A DNA stretch of 64,000 nucleotides from Namhaeicola litoreus (lineage in GTDB: Bacteria > Bacteroidota > Bacteroidia > Flavobacteriales > Flavobacteriaceae): assembly GCF_042679565.1 (NCBI RefSeq), contig NZ_JBHTMY010000003.1, positions 310,001-374,000 of the forward strand, written 5' to 3'. A model generated the notes under the pieces. That model was not told the origin of the DNA and did no database searches. It saw nothing but the letters and a program-made list of their open reading frames with translations. Made by a program: the position numbers and the translations under genes. Of the stretch, positions 17,127 through 26,213 are shown one piece after another (positions within the stretch are counted from its first letter, which is position 1; each line of letters opens with the position of its first letter).

Positions 17127-18404
17127 TTAGGGAACCAGATTCTTATCATTCTTGAATTTCAGATATTCCTTATTTTCTACAATTTCTGCGATTCTGATTA
17201 CGCTCTCATACAAATCCAAAAACGAAATATACAAGGGAGCAATACCCAAACGAATATTGTTTGGCGGTCTGAAATCCGGAATAATACTTTTGTGATCTTT
17301 TGAGGGTTCAATCATCGCACAATTTATGGCGTAAGCGTTTTCATGTTGAATAGAAATATGTGAACCTCTGTTTTCTGCATTTTTAGGAGAAGCAACCGAA
17401 AACCCTAGAGGAATAAGCCAAGTTTCTATCATACTCATCATAAACTCCGTTAGGCTTTTACTTTTTTCTCTCAACTGAGAAACTCCGGCATCCACCATTA
17501 TTTCCAAACCTTTTTCCATGGCAGAAAGTGATAAGATAGTAGGCGTGCCAACCCCAAATTTTTGGATACTTTTAGAAGGTAAGAAATCATTCGAGAAATC
17601 AAACGGTCGGTCATGCCCAAACCAAGACCAAACAGGGTTTTCCATTTTCTCTTGTAGCTTTTTATTCACATACAAAAAAGCCGGTGCACCGGGTCCGCCA
17701 TTCAAATATTTGTAGGTACACCCTACAGCCAAATCTGCATTCCAATCATTCAATTTAATGGGTACTGCACCTACGGCATGTGAAAGATCCCAAAGCACTA
17801 AGCTGCCTTTTTTATGGGCAATTTCGTTGATTTCTTTCATAGGGTACAAAAAAGAACTTTTATAAGTTACATGGCTCAAAGTGAGCAATGAAGTATTTTC
17901 TGAAATTTTGGAAATGATTTCTTCTTTAGTCGTTGTGATTTGATCTTTACTTTCTATAAAGAGAAGTTTATGATTTTGAAAATGTTCCTTTATTAATCCT
18001 TGAAGAATATATAAATCAGTTGGAAAGTTTAATTGATCTGTAAGAATCTCATTTCGGCTTTTATTATATTTTAAAGCTGCATAGGACAATTTGTAAAGGT
18101 TCAACGAGGTTGAATCCCCTACAAAAATTTCATCCTCTTTTGCACCTACAATTTTTGCAATTTTAGAAGCATTTTTTTTAGAAAGATCTATCCACTTTTC
18201 ATTCCAACTTCTGATAAGACGATTTCCCCACTCTTCTTTAACGACATGTTGCAAATGAGATATGGTCGCTTTAGGCAGTTTACCCAAAGAATTTCCATCG
18301 AGGTAAATCACGTGATCATCAGATACAAATAGGTCTCTGAATTTTGCTAAAGAATCTTTCTTATCGAAGGCCAAAGCCTGTTTTCTGAATTCTTCTCGAT
18401 TCAT
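17127..18404 (-). CDS. kynU: Kynureninase
   Basis: PLP enzyme of tryptophan breakdown that splits kynurenine (or 3-hydroxykynurenine) into (hydroxy)anthranilate and alanine. At 425 residues it has the normal length. Visible motifs are VIYLDGNSLGKLPK near the N-terminus, LWDLSHAVGAVPIKLNDWNADLAVGCTYKYLNGGPGAPAF with the PLP-binding lysine near residue 232, and the C-terminal RPPNNIRLGIAPLYISF. The start ATG overlaps the TGA stop of the upstream SGNH gene (ATGA), so the two are translationally coupled. No other kynurenine-pathway genes are in the window. Confidence 0.93.
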   Translation of the reverse strand: MNREEFRKQALAFDKKDSLAKFRDLFVSDDHVIYLDGNSLGKLPKATISHLQHVVKEEWGNRLIRSWNEKWIDLSKKNASKIAKIVGAKEDEIFVGDSTSLNLYKLSYAALKYNKSRNEILTDQLNFPTDLYILQGLIKEHFQNHKLLFIESKDQITTTKEEIISKISENTSLLTLSHVTYKSSFLYPMKEINEIAHKKGSLVLWDLSHAVGAVPIKLNDWNADLAVGCTYKYLNGGPGAPAFLYVNKKLQEKMENPVWSWFGHDRPFDFSNDFLPSKSIQKFGVGTPTILSLSAMEKGLEIMVDAGVSQLREKSKSLTEFMMSMIETWLIPLGFSVASPKNAENRGSHISIQHENAYAINCAMIEPSKDHKSIIPDFRPPNNIRLGIAPLYISFLDLYESVIRIAEIVENKEYLKFKNDKNLVP

Positions 18405-19102
18405 TTACTCATATTTTTATCAAAATATTGGCTGATGATTTCATCTACCCATAATTGATGCATTTTGCCAGAGAAATGAAGTCCGTCTTTCGCGAAGTAT
18501 TCTGGATTTCCCAGCCCTGATCTCGAGACTTCCGTAATATCAACAAAAGTTACATTTATCTTAAGTGTTTCTTCTTTTTTCACTTTATTGTAAAGATCAA
18601 TTTCTTTAGCTATTTTTTTCTGATCACGACTGGACCCAAAAGGACTTACTCCCCAATCCGGAATTGAGACTACTATAACATTTTCAGGCTTGCCATTTGC
18701 AAATCCGATGGCTATATTGAGTAAATCTGCAAATTCAATTCTAAAATTTTCGACGTCTCTCCCTCTATATTGATTATTTACACCAATCAAAAGCGTAACT
18801 AAATCATAATTTTTAGCCAAGCCTTCATTTACAATAGCAGCTTTTAACTCGTCCGTTGTCCAACCGGTTTTAGCTACAATTTTTGGTTCTTGAAAGTTGT
18901 AGCCTTGTTCATTCAAATCATTCACTAAAATCATAGGAAATCGATCAGAAATTGCCACACTTTCACCAATGGTATAACTATCACCTAATGCTAAATAGGA
19001 CTTCAATTGATTTTGTTCTTGTAAATTTTGATCAGACTCTTGACTTGAACATGAGATGGACAAAAGTAAAAATAAAAAAAGAAGAGCGTTAATTTGCTTC
19101 AT
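18401..19102 (-). CDS. SGNH/GDSL-family hydrolase lipoprotein
   Basis: A 233-residue lipoprotein with lipobox SISC (Cys near residue 18), so it is membrane-anchored outside the cytoplasm. The SGNH esterase motifs are present: LGDSYTIGE with the nucleophilic Ser near residue 43, the Gly of KTGW, the Asn of LIGVNNQYRG, and DGLHFSGKMH carrying the catalytic Asp and His near the C-terminus. Substrate is unknown; relatives deacylate lipids, sugars or peptidoglycan. It overlaps kynU by four bases and lies 3 bp after the GIN-domain gene, so the three genes form one operon reading leftward. Confidence 0.85.
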   Translation of the reverse strand: MKQINALLFLFLLLSISCSSQESDQNLQEQNQLKSYLALGDSYTIGESVAISDRFPMILVNDLNEQGYNFQEPKIVAKTGWTTDELKAAIVNEGLAKNYDLVTLLIGVNNQYRGRDVENFRIEFADLLNIAIGFANGKPENVIVVSIPDWGVSPFGSSRDQKKIAKEIDLYNKVKKEETLKINVTFVDITEVSRSGLGNPEYFAKDGLHFSGKMHQLWVDEIISQYFDKNMSK

Positions 19103-19105
19103 ATA

Positions 19106-19855
19106 TCAGTTATTAATTTGTCTTACTCTAGTCTCGCCAATCACAATACCTTTTTTGATCAAAGGTTGCCCTTTGTATTCCAAATTGGATTCACCGTAAG
19201 CCGTTAATTTAATTTCTTTATTGACAAAAAGTCTAAATTCAGCTTCACCATACGAGGTTATTTTTGCCGTTTCACTTTCTACTTCCATGGCATCAATTTC
19301 GCTTTCACCGTAAGAAATAATTCTATGATCTTCTATAGAACCAGATTTAAAAGTCAATTCATTTTCGCCGTAAAGTACAGATTTCATCTCTTCCAATTTT
19401 ACGTCGTTCAGCATAATTTCAGTTTCTCCATAGAGGCTAAGCACAAATTTAGTTCCTTTTAACTGATCTTTGCAAACAAATTCTTCTTCACCTCTCAAAG
19501 ACAATTCTTCCAAGTTTTTATAAGTGACTACTACTGTAGCTACAGTTCCTTGATAAATAGGTTTTTTACCTTCCCATTCTTCATTTTCTACTTTTTCATT
19601 TTTAGTGATCGTTTTTGCACCCTCCAAATAGAGGTGCATCGTTTTACCTGAAGATTCGATATTAAACTTTTCTTCAGAAACACTTAGGCTTTGAACAACC
19701 ACTTCTTCTTTATTTCCTTCTTGAAAAACAACTTCTATATGCGGACTGACAATGACTTTTGAAAAAGGCTGAACGGTTATGGTTTTAATTTGTGCGAATG
19801 CAACAGAAACTCCAAAAAGCATTATACAGGTCAAAAATTTATTGATTCTATTCAT
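19106..19855 (-). CDS. GIN-domain (DUF2807) secreted protein
   Basis: A 249-residue exported protein with signal peptide MNRINKFLTCIMLFGVSVAFAQ. The rest is a beta-helix-like GIN (head) domain of the DUF2807 family, recognised from ITVQPFSKVIVSPHIEVVFQEG and from repeated rungs ending in YGE: SLYGETEI, VLYGENEL, SYGESEI, SYGEAEF and AYGESNL, roughly 20 residues apart. The family is common in Bacteroidota, is placed at the cell surface or periplasm, and has no proven function. It is the first gene of the GIN-SGNH-kynU operon. Confidence 0.82.
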   Translation of the reverse strand: MNRINKFLTCIMLFGVSVAFAQIKTITVQPFSKVIVSPHIEVVFQEGNKEEVVVQSLSVSEEKFNIESSGKTMHLYLEGAKTITKNEKVENEEWEGKKPIYQGTVATVVVTYKNLEELSLRGEEEFVCKDQLKGTKFVLSLYGETEIMLNDVKLEEMKSVLYGENELTFKSGSIEDHRIISYGESEIDAMEVESETAKITSYGEAEFRLFVNKEIKLTAYGESNLEYKGQPLIKKGIVIGETRVRQINN

Positions 19856-19906
19856 GGGATAAAGTTTTTATAAAGATCGATAATTAAATTTATAATTTAG
19901 GTTTGG

Positions 19907-19953
19907 CTCCAATTTTGGAGTTGATCAATTCATTTCATGGACATCGAATTGAT
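19907..19953. repeat. Cluster of inverted repeats upstream of the GIN-domain operon
   Basis: CTCCAA-TT-TTGGAG (19907-19920) is followed by the palindrome TTGATCAA (19921-19928) and an 8-bp inverted repeat ATCAATTC (19924-19931) with GAATTGAT (19946-19953). The cluster lies between the MFS stop and the GIN-domain start, about 50 bp upstream of the latter, and may hold operators or an MFS terminator. No T-run follows. Confidence 0.35.
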
Positions 19954-19989
19954 TAAAATGTTACAGGGAAAGGGCAATAATTTGATGAA

Positions 19990-21129
19990 TTATTGCTTTT
20001 CAAGTTCTTTAAAAAGCAATTGTGACAAAGGAATGAGCATCAATCCTGAAAAAATAAACAAAATAAATGCGTATTTCAGATTGAATAAATGAGCCAAATA
20101 TCCAACCAAAGGTGGGCCAATAAGCATTCCTACAATTCCATAGGTAGAGATAATCGAAAGGGCCATTCCCGGAGAATATTTTTTTGAATTTCCGGCCAAA
20201 GTAAAGGTCATTGGAAAAACAGCGGCAACGCCGATCCCTACAATTGAAAATCCAAATAAGACAGGCCAGAAATAGGGGAAGATTATAACAATGAGCACAC
20301 CAATGGCGACAATTGATGCTCCTATCAAATATGTTTTTTTCATACCAATATGATCTACCACCTTATCTGAAAAGAACCTGGAAAGCGCCATAAATGTCAT
20401 AAAAATTAAGTAGCCCAATGTAAATACTTCAGCGCCTACCACTTCTTTAAAATAAACGCCACTCCAATCGAACATACCACCTTCACAAAGTGCAGCGAAA
20501 AAAACCATTAAACCTAAATATAAAATGAATTTATCCGGTTTTCCAAAGATCAATTTATTCCCAGTGCTAACCTTGTCGTTTCTGATCAAAAAGGGATAGG
20601 CGATTATGCCCATAATTAATCCGACAGTAGCAACATACATAAAATGTTCTTTCATTGGAATATGGTTTTTAACTAAAAAAGTAGAAAATAATACACCCAC
20701 TAATCCGCCCAAACTCCATAATCCGTGAAATGAACCATTAATCTTTTTGGTATAGTTTTTCTGAACCATTAATGACTGCGTATTCATTGAAATATTTACA
20801 ATTCGCATCGCAAATGAGAACAAACTTACCGCGAGAAATAGCCAGCCTATTTTGTCTGCGAAACCGATAAGAATCAACGAAAATATATGTAAAATATAAG
20901 CAAGGAACATAGGATTTCTACTATTGAATTTACTTACCAACCATCCGGATATGGGCAACCCGATAAGTGAACTGATGGGCATGGCTAAAAGAAGATTTCC
21001 CAATTCAGCTTCATTCAAACCAAAATTGGTTTTAATTGATGGAATTCTGGAGGCCCAAGAAGCAAAGCAAAAACCTACTAAAAAAAAATACACGCTAAGT
21101 GCAATGCGTTGTTTGGATTGTTGAGTCAT
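19990..21129 (-). CDS. MFS transporter, YbjJ-like
   Basis: Inner-membrane major facilitator of 379 residues with about twelve hydrophobic segments. The N-terminus (LVGFCFASWASRIPSIKTNFGLNEAELGNLLLAMPISSLIGLPISGWLVSKF) matches the YbjJ-like subgroup, including a cytoplasmic loop of the type GWLVSKFNSRNP. Substrates of this group are poorly defined. It ends 134 bp before the GIN-domain gene and begins 100 bp after the end of the copper efflux operon, all on the same strand; whether transcripts read through is not clear, as no strong terminator lies between them. Confidence 0.85.
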   Translation of the reverse strand: MTQQSKQRIALSVYFFLVGFCFASWASRIPSIKTNFGLNEAELGNLLLAMPISSLIGLPISGWLVSKFNSRNPMFLAYILHIFSLILIGFADKIGWLFLAVSLFSFAMRIVNISMNTQSLMVQKNYTKKINGSFHGLWSLGGLVGVLFSTFLVKNHIPMKEHFMYVATVGLIMGIIAYPFLIRNDKVSTGNKLIFGKPDKFILYLGLMVFFAALCEGGMFDWSGVYFKEVVGAEVFTLGYLIFMTFMALSRFFSDKVVDHIGMKKTYLIGASIVAIGVLIVIIFPYFWPVLFGFSIVGIGVAAVFPMTFTLAGNSKKYSPGMALSIISTYGIVGMLIGPPLVGYLAHLFNLKYAFILFIFSGLMLIPLSQLLFKELEKQ

Positions 21130-21229
21130 GGCGAAAAAATACTGTACAAATATCCGAAGTATTTTTCACAGTTTCACTAGTGATATGCTTTCAAAAATAT
21201 TTTTATATTATTATAACTTTTACAAAAGA

Positions 21230-22993
21230 CTATTTAATTGTATCAGTTATTTCACCGCAGCTCAACATAGAAGAGCCAAAGTAAGGGTTTTTTATCACCT
21301 CATTTAAACTTAGCCAGTCCGCACCTTTACTTGTATTTGCCATGGGGCAATGTTGTATGAACATAGGACGATCTGAGGCATCAAAGTTCTTAGCCATCAG
21401 AATCATTTGATTTGAAACAATAATAAATTCTTGTCGAATGCTTTCCAGATCTTTTTGTTTCGACAACCTGAGTAACGATTCGCTTAGCTCTTTTGAGGTC
21501 TTCGTCCAATTTTCATGATTGTCCTCATTTATTAATGAATGATCAATACTTTTTAGAGAAGTTGCCATTTTTTGAGTATTTTGAAGTGCGAGTGCTGAAT
21601 CATCATTTACCAAGGCATCTTTTAAGTCGAAATACGAATTAAACACAATACTCAGTCGTTCTTGAAAAACAGGAGATTCTACTTTTCTACTATTTATAAT
21701 CGCCCGGCTAGTTCTTTTCTCCGGACCTGATATTCCAAGATGGTCCTCATGACCAGTATTTGTTTTCCCGCCCGATTGATTCATCATGGATTTTTTACCT
21801 TTTAGTTGTGCTGCAGCATCAAGAGTAAAAGTGCCATTTGTGACAATTTCATCTCCCACATTTAATCCCTCTAAAACTTCGTATAGATCATTTATTCTAT
21901 TTCCCAGAACAACTTCGCGCATTTCAAAAATTGGCTCATTTGAAATCGGTTTGAGGTAAATAACAGATCTTTTACCCGTCCATAAAATGGCCGATGCTGG
22001 TATAAGCAGACGCTCCTGATCGGAATGGGAATTTGCCACTTTACCCTCGACAAACATCCCCGGTTTGAAAATCCCTTCATTGTTTGGCAAAACTGCTCTT
22101 AGTTTTACTGTCCGCGTTTGATTGTTTAAAATTGGATCTATAAAATCTGTTCTGGCAGTAAAAGATTTATCGGGATATGCATTTGTTGTGATTTGGATTA
22201 TTTGCCCTTTTTTGAAAAGACCTATTTGGTTTTCATAAATATCAAAATTGGCCCAAACAGAATTTAAATTGGCAATTTTAAATAAGGCTTGTCCTTGTGC
22301 CACATAGTCACCTTTAGCAACTAACTTTTCTGTTACAGTTCCGGAAACGGTCGCATAAACCGGAAAATTTTCTATAGGTTTCCCTGTTTTTTCAATTTGA
22401 TCAATCTGTTTATCCGATAATTTCCACAATTTTAATTTATTCCGAACTGCGGCGTACAGCGGTTTTTGTGATTCCTTTAAATTTGATGCCGTAATTAATT
22501 CTTGCTGTGCAGCATACAATTCTGAGGAATAAATAGTGGCCAATAACTGCCCCTTGTTTACTTTTTCTCCAGTATAATTTACGTTCAGATTTTCGATCCT
22601 ACCTGAAAAAAAACTTACTTGAATTTCCTCTAATGATTCATTTTCGATAATTTTTCCTGTAAGTTTAATGATACCGTTTTCCTCTGAGCCCATTCCTACT
22701 ATTGTAGTTTGAACATTTGCCAAAACCAAAGCATTTTCTGTCAGTTTGAATTGGTCTGCCGATAATCCGTCTGCGCCAATTTCGGCAGGTATAAGATCCA
22801 TGCCACAAATTGGGCAATCGCCAGGTTCAGTTTTCATAATCTGTGGATGCATAGCACAGGTCCACATTTGTTCGTTATTTACTATTTCGCTATGTTCATG
22901 AGCATCATTATTTTTTGATGAATTACCAAAAATAAGCCATCCTAATAGTAGGCCTGCCAATAATATTCCGATATAAATAATGTAATTTTTCAT
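21230..22993 (-). CDS. CusB-like RND periplasmic adaptor with heavy-metal-binding domain
   Basis: Membrane fusion protein linking the CusA-like pump to the TolC-like channel. With the start at 22993 it has 587 residues: a membrane anchor (IIYIGILLAGLLLGWLIFG), a heavy-metal-binding YHS-like domain at residues 43-70 (MWTCAMHPQIMKTEPGDCPICGMDL), the barrel-sandwich hybrid and hairpin, and a C-terminal extension of about 150 residues resembling DUF3347 that ends in a second metal-type motif HCPMANTSKGADWLS. An upstream in-frame ATG at 23050 lies inside the PepSY gene; the ATG at 22993 is preferred because it begins 2 bp after that gene ends. It is last in the copper/silver efflux operon. Confidence 0.9.
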   Translation of the reverse strand: MKNYIIYIGILLAGLLLGWLIFGNSSKNNDAHEHSEIVNNEQMWTCAMHPQIMKTEPGDCPICGMDLIPAEIGADGLSADQFKLTENALVLANVQTTIVGMGSEENGIIKLTGKIIENESLEEIQVSFFSGRIENLNVNYTGEKVNKGQLLATIYSSELYAAQQELITASNLKESQKPLYAAVRNKLKLWKLSDKQIDQIEKTGKPIENFPVYATVSGTVTEKLVAKGDYVAQGQALFKIANLNSVWANFDIYENQIGLFKKGQIIQITTNAYPDKSFTARTDFIDPILNNQTRTVKLRAVLPNNEGIFKPGMFVEGKVANSHSDQERLLIPASAILWTGKRSVIYLKPISNEPIFEMREVVLGNRINDLYEVLEGLNVGDEIVTNGTFTLDAAAQLKGKKSMMNQSGGKTNTGHEDHLGISGPEKRTSRAIINSRKVESPVFQERLSIVFNSYFDLKDALVNDDSALALQNTQKMATSLKSIDHSLINEDNHENWTKTSKELSESLLRLSKQKDLESIRQEFIIVSNQMILMAKNFDASDRPMFIQHCPMANTSKGADWLSLNEVIKNPYFGSSMLSCGEITDTIK

Positions 22994-22995
22994 TT

Positions 22996-23706
22996 TTACT
23001 TTTTTAGATGTGTTGATATTTTTCGAATTGAAAGAGACGAGGTAAACCACAATGCAAATCCGCTTAAAACAGTAATTAAACCTAATAAAGAAAATATTCT
23101 CAACACAAATGTGTTGAAGTTATCTCTACCGTCATAATCCATGGTGTGGGTCATCCATAAAAAATCAAACCATCGCCATGCCCGATGCCTAACCGTTTGA
23201 AATTTTCCATCTTTTATTGATATATAAGCTTTTAAGGCGTGGTCATTTTTATATGAAATAACATAGGCCGGTAATAGTTTTTCTCTGTATTCATGATGTT
23301 TGTCGACAGCATCGATTTGTTCTATAGTGGCTACTTCGAGTTCATTTTTTACATAGTTTTTCGCAACATACAAGGCTTCCTCTTCTGAGATATAGTTTTT
23401 AGGTTTACCATTTAAAGCATTGTACAATTGCCTGTTGTTCACCCAATAGTAGGGCACGTTATTTATATCTCTTAATTCGATTGTACCAATACCCTCAGGA
23501 ACATTGAGTTGGGAAGGACTAATTAGATCAGCAAAAACCTTTGGTTGGAAAGATAGATTCTTAAATTGATCTCCATGAATTTCATCAATTTTCGTCCAAC
23601 TAAAGTATAAACCACTGATCGTCCAAAACAAGAATTGGATTCCTATAAATAAGCCTAAATACCTATGTGTCTTTCGAATTTTTAATGCTGTATGCCTGTG
23701 TAACAT
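22996..23706 (-). CDS. PepSY-domain membrane protein in the copper efflux operon
   Basis: A 236-residue inner-membrane protein with one N-terminal helix (HRYLGLFIGIQFLFWTISGLYFSW) and one C-terminal helix (IFSLLGLITVLSGFALWFT), flanking a periplasmic region with PepSY features (ISEEEALYVAKNYV and AYISIKDGKFQTVRHRAWRWFDFLWMTHTMDY). It resembles the PepSY-associated TM family, some of which act in iron or copper handling and cytochrome-linked reduction. It sits 5 bp downstream of the Cu-ATPase and 2 bp upstream of the adaptor, so it is part of the operon. Its precise role in metal handling is not known. Confidence 0.82.
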   Translation of the reverse strand: MLHRHTALKIRKTHRYLGLFIGIQFLFWTISGLYFSWTKIDEIHGDQFKNLSFQPKVFADLISPSQLNVPEGIGTIELRDINNVPYYWVNNRQLYNALNGKPKNYISEEEALYVAKNYVKNELEVATIEQIDAVDKHHEYREKLLPAYVISYKNDHALKAYISIKDGKFQTVRHRAWRWFDFLWMTHTMDYDGRDNFNTFVLRIFSLLGLITVLSGFALWFTSSLSIRKISTHLKK

Positions 23707-23711
23707 TATTT

Positions 23712-26210
23712 TTAAAGTTTTATTTTTCTTAATCTAAGAGAATTCGTTATAACAGATACCGAGCTAAAACTCATGGCTAAAGCCGCAATCATGGGTGAGA
23801 GTAGAATACCAAAAAAGGGATAAAGTATTCCTGCTGCCAGGGGCACACCCAATACATTGTAAAAAAAAGCAAAAAAGAGGTTTTGTTTGATATTTTTAAT
23901 AACGCCATGACTTAATTTTTTAGCTTTCACAATACCTGCCAAATCGCCTTTGACCAGAGTTATCGATGCGCTTTCTATGGCTATATCGGTTCCTGTTCCC
24001 ATGGCAATACCCACATCAGATTGAGCCAAAGCCGGTGCATCATTTATACCGTCACCGGCCATTGCGACAACTCTACCTTTCTCTTGTAATTTCTTTATTT
24101 CGTTTAATTTGTCTTCGGGTAGACATTCTGATTTATAGCGGTCGAGGTTCAATTGTTTGGCAACTGCTTTGGCAGTATTTTCATTATCCCCTGTTAACAT
24201 AATGACTTCTATACCAATTCTTTGTAAATCTTCAATTGCTTTCTGACTTGTTTTTTTAATTGCGTCAAAAATGGAAACGTATCCAACCGCCTCTTTATCT
24301 ATGGCTATATAAGACACCGTTTTGCCATGTTCTTGTTCGGCAATCACTTTGGTCTTTAAATCTTCTGAAATAAAAATCGATTGCTGTTTCAATAGTTTGT
24401 CATTTCCCAATGCAATTTTTTTACCTTGAAAAGTTCCTATCACTCCTTTACCTGCTATTGCTTCAAAATCATCGATTTTAATAATAGAAGTATTCGTTGA
24501 TATTCCGTAGTGTACAATTGCTTTGGCTAGAGGATGTTCACTGTACTGATTTAATGAAGTAATATATTGTATTAAAATTTTTTCATCTGAAGGATTTGTG
24601 GCAATTACTTGTTCTACAGACGGTTTACCTTCTGTTAGGGTTCCTGTTTTATCAACAATGAGTGTATCAACTATATTCATTTTTTCTAATGCCTCCGCAT
24701 TTTTAATCATTACCCCCGATTGAGCACCTCTACCAATCCCAACCATCACAGACATTGGAGTGGCCAGCCCAAGTGCGCAAGGACATGCAATGATTAAAAC
24801 GGCTATGGCATTAACGAAGGCAAAGACATAGGCAGGTTCTGGACCAAAAGCGGCCCATATCATAAATGTGATGATGGAAACCCCAATCACAATTGGCACA
24901 AAGTATTTAGAGATTCTGTCCGCTAATTTTTGAATAGGTGCTTTAGAACGACTTGCCGTATTTACCAATTCAATGATTTGAGAAAGCAAGGTTTCTGATC
25001 CCACTTTTTCGGCTTTCATTACAAAGGATCCTGTACTGTTTAATGTTCCAGAACTTACTTGATCATTAATGCTTTTATCTAAAGGAATAGGTTCGCCAGT
25101 AATCATAGATTGATCAACACTGCTGCTGCCTTCAACTATATAGCCGTCTACAGGTATTTTTTCTCCAGGTTTAATGCGCAATAAAAAACCTTTTTCAATT
25201 TGATCGATCGCTATAGTTTTTTCTTCCCCATTTTCCACTAAGGTTGCGGTGGAAGGTACTAATTTTAGTAATTCTTTGATTGCTCCGCTGGTTTTGCTGT
25301 GTGCTTTGGCCTCTAAAATCTGACCTAAAAGGACTAATGTTAGAATAACAGTTGTCGCTTCAAAATAAATATAAACATTACCCTCAGCAGATTTAAAGTT
25401 TTCAGGAAATATTTTAGGAAATAATAGGGCGAATACACTAAATATCCATGCAATACCCGAACCAATTCCAATCAGCGTAAACATATTTAAGTTCATTGTT
25501 TTTATGGAGGTCCAAGCACGTTTAAAAAACATCCAACCGGAATAGAATACTACCGGAATTGACAATGCAAATTGAATCCAATTCCAATATTTTTGTTCTG
25601 CAACTTTATACAAAGGATTATCGCTTGCCATGTCGGACATCGCTATAAGAAAAATAGGAATTGTAAATACCACGGCAATCCAAAATTTCTTCAATAAACC
25701 TTGATAATGTTTTTTTTCAGAAGATATTTCAGTATCCATTGATACTAAGTTCATACCGCAGATGGGGCATGTACCCGATTCCTTGTTTATAATTTCTGGA
25801 TGCATTGGGCATGTCCATTGATATACGGTTCCAGTAGATAAATTTTGCTCTTCCACAAGATCCATCCCACAGATCGGACAATCTCCAGCTTTGTCATAGG
25901 TTTTCTGCCCTTCACAATGCATAGGGCAATAAAAAAAGCCTGTACCTTTCCCTTTTTGTATTTGTTCTTTTATTAGTTCTGATTCTTGGAGATGTTCACC
26001 TTGTCTATGAATGTGATATCGTCCACCGTCATCATTAAAAGTTTCTTGAATAGTTTCAATTGGAATTTGGTCTTCCATTTCAATAGTGGCTTCTTCCTTT
26101 TCTAGATCTACATGAGCGGTTGTAATCCCTTTAATTTTTAAAAGCAATTCTTCCACATGATTTCTACAACCATTGCAAGTCATTCCGCGAATGTGATAAG
26201 TTTGTCGCAT
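23712..26210 (-). CDS. copA: Copper-translocating P1B-type ATPase with three N-terminal metal-binding modules
   Basis: Cu(I) export ATPase of 832 residues. An HMA domain with GMTCNGC (Cys12, Cys15) is followed by two heavy-metal-binding YHS-like modules, CPMH..CPICGMDL near residue 95 and CPMHPEI..CPICGMNL near residue 135. The ATPase core follows: GEPIPLDK (actuator TGE loop), CPC in the sixth helix (about residue 476), phosphorylated Asp520 in DKTGTLTEG, GDNENTAKAVA and GDGINDAPALA. YNVLGVPLAAG and MSFSSVSVITNS are the Cu(I)-specific features of the last two helices. It starts 3 bp after the TolC-like gene. Silver could also be carried. Confidence 0.94.
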   Translation of the reverse strand: MRQTYHIRGMTCNGCRNHVEELLLKIKGITTAHVDLEKEEATIEMEDQIPIETIQETFNDDGGRYHIHRQGEHLQESELIKEQIQKGKGTGFFYCPMHCEGQKTYDKAGDCPICGMDLVEEQNLSTGTVYQWTCPMHPEIINKESGTCPICGMNLVSMDTEISSEKKHYQGLLKKFWIAVVFTIPIFLIAMSDMASDNPLYKVAEQKYWNWIQFALSIPVVFYSGWMFFKRAWTSIKTMNLNMFTLIGIGSGIAWIFSVFALLFPKIFPENFKSAEGNVYIYFEATTVILTLVLLGQILEAKAHSKTSGAIKELLKLVPSTATLVENGEEKTIAIDQIEKGFLLRIKPGEKIPVDGYIVEGSSSVDQSMITGEPIPLDKSINDQVSSGTLNSTGSFVMKAEKVGSETLLSQIIELVNTASRSKAPIQKLADRISKYFVPIVIGVSIITFMIWAAFGPEPAYVFAFVNAIAVLIIACPCALGLATPMSVMVGIGRGAQSGVMIKNAEALEKMNIVDTLIVDKTGTLTEGKPSVEQVIATNPSDEKILIQYITSLNQYSEHPLAKAIVHYGISTNTSIIKIDDFEAIAGKGVIGTFQGKKIALGNDKLLKQQSIFISEDLKTKVIAEQEHGKTVSYIAIDKEAVGYVSIFDAIKKTSQKAIEDLQRIGIEVIMLTGDNENTAKAVAKQLNLDRYKSECLPEDKLNEIKKLQEKGRVVAMAGDGINDAPALAQSDVGIAMGTGTDIAIESASITLVKGDLAGIVKAKKLSHGVIKNIKQNLFFAFFYNVLGVPLAAGILYPFFGILLSPMIAALAMSFSSVSVITNSLRLRKIKL

Positions 26211-26213
26211 ATT

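Noticed and set aside
21174..21183. Palindrome TCACTAGTGA upstream of the MFS gene
   Set aside because: Only 10 bp, no promoter at a sensible distance; chance occurrence is likely in 64 kb.
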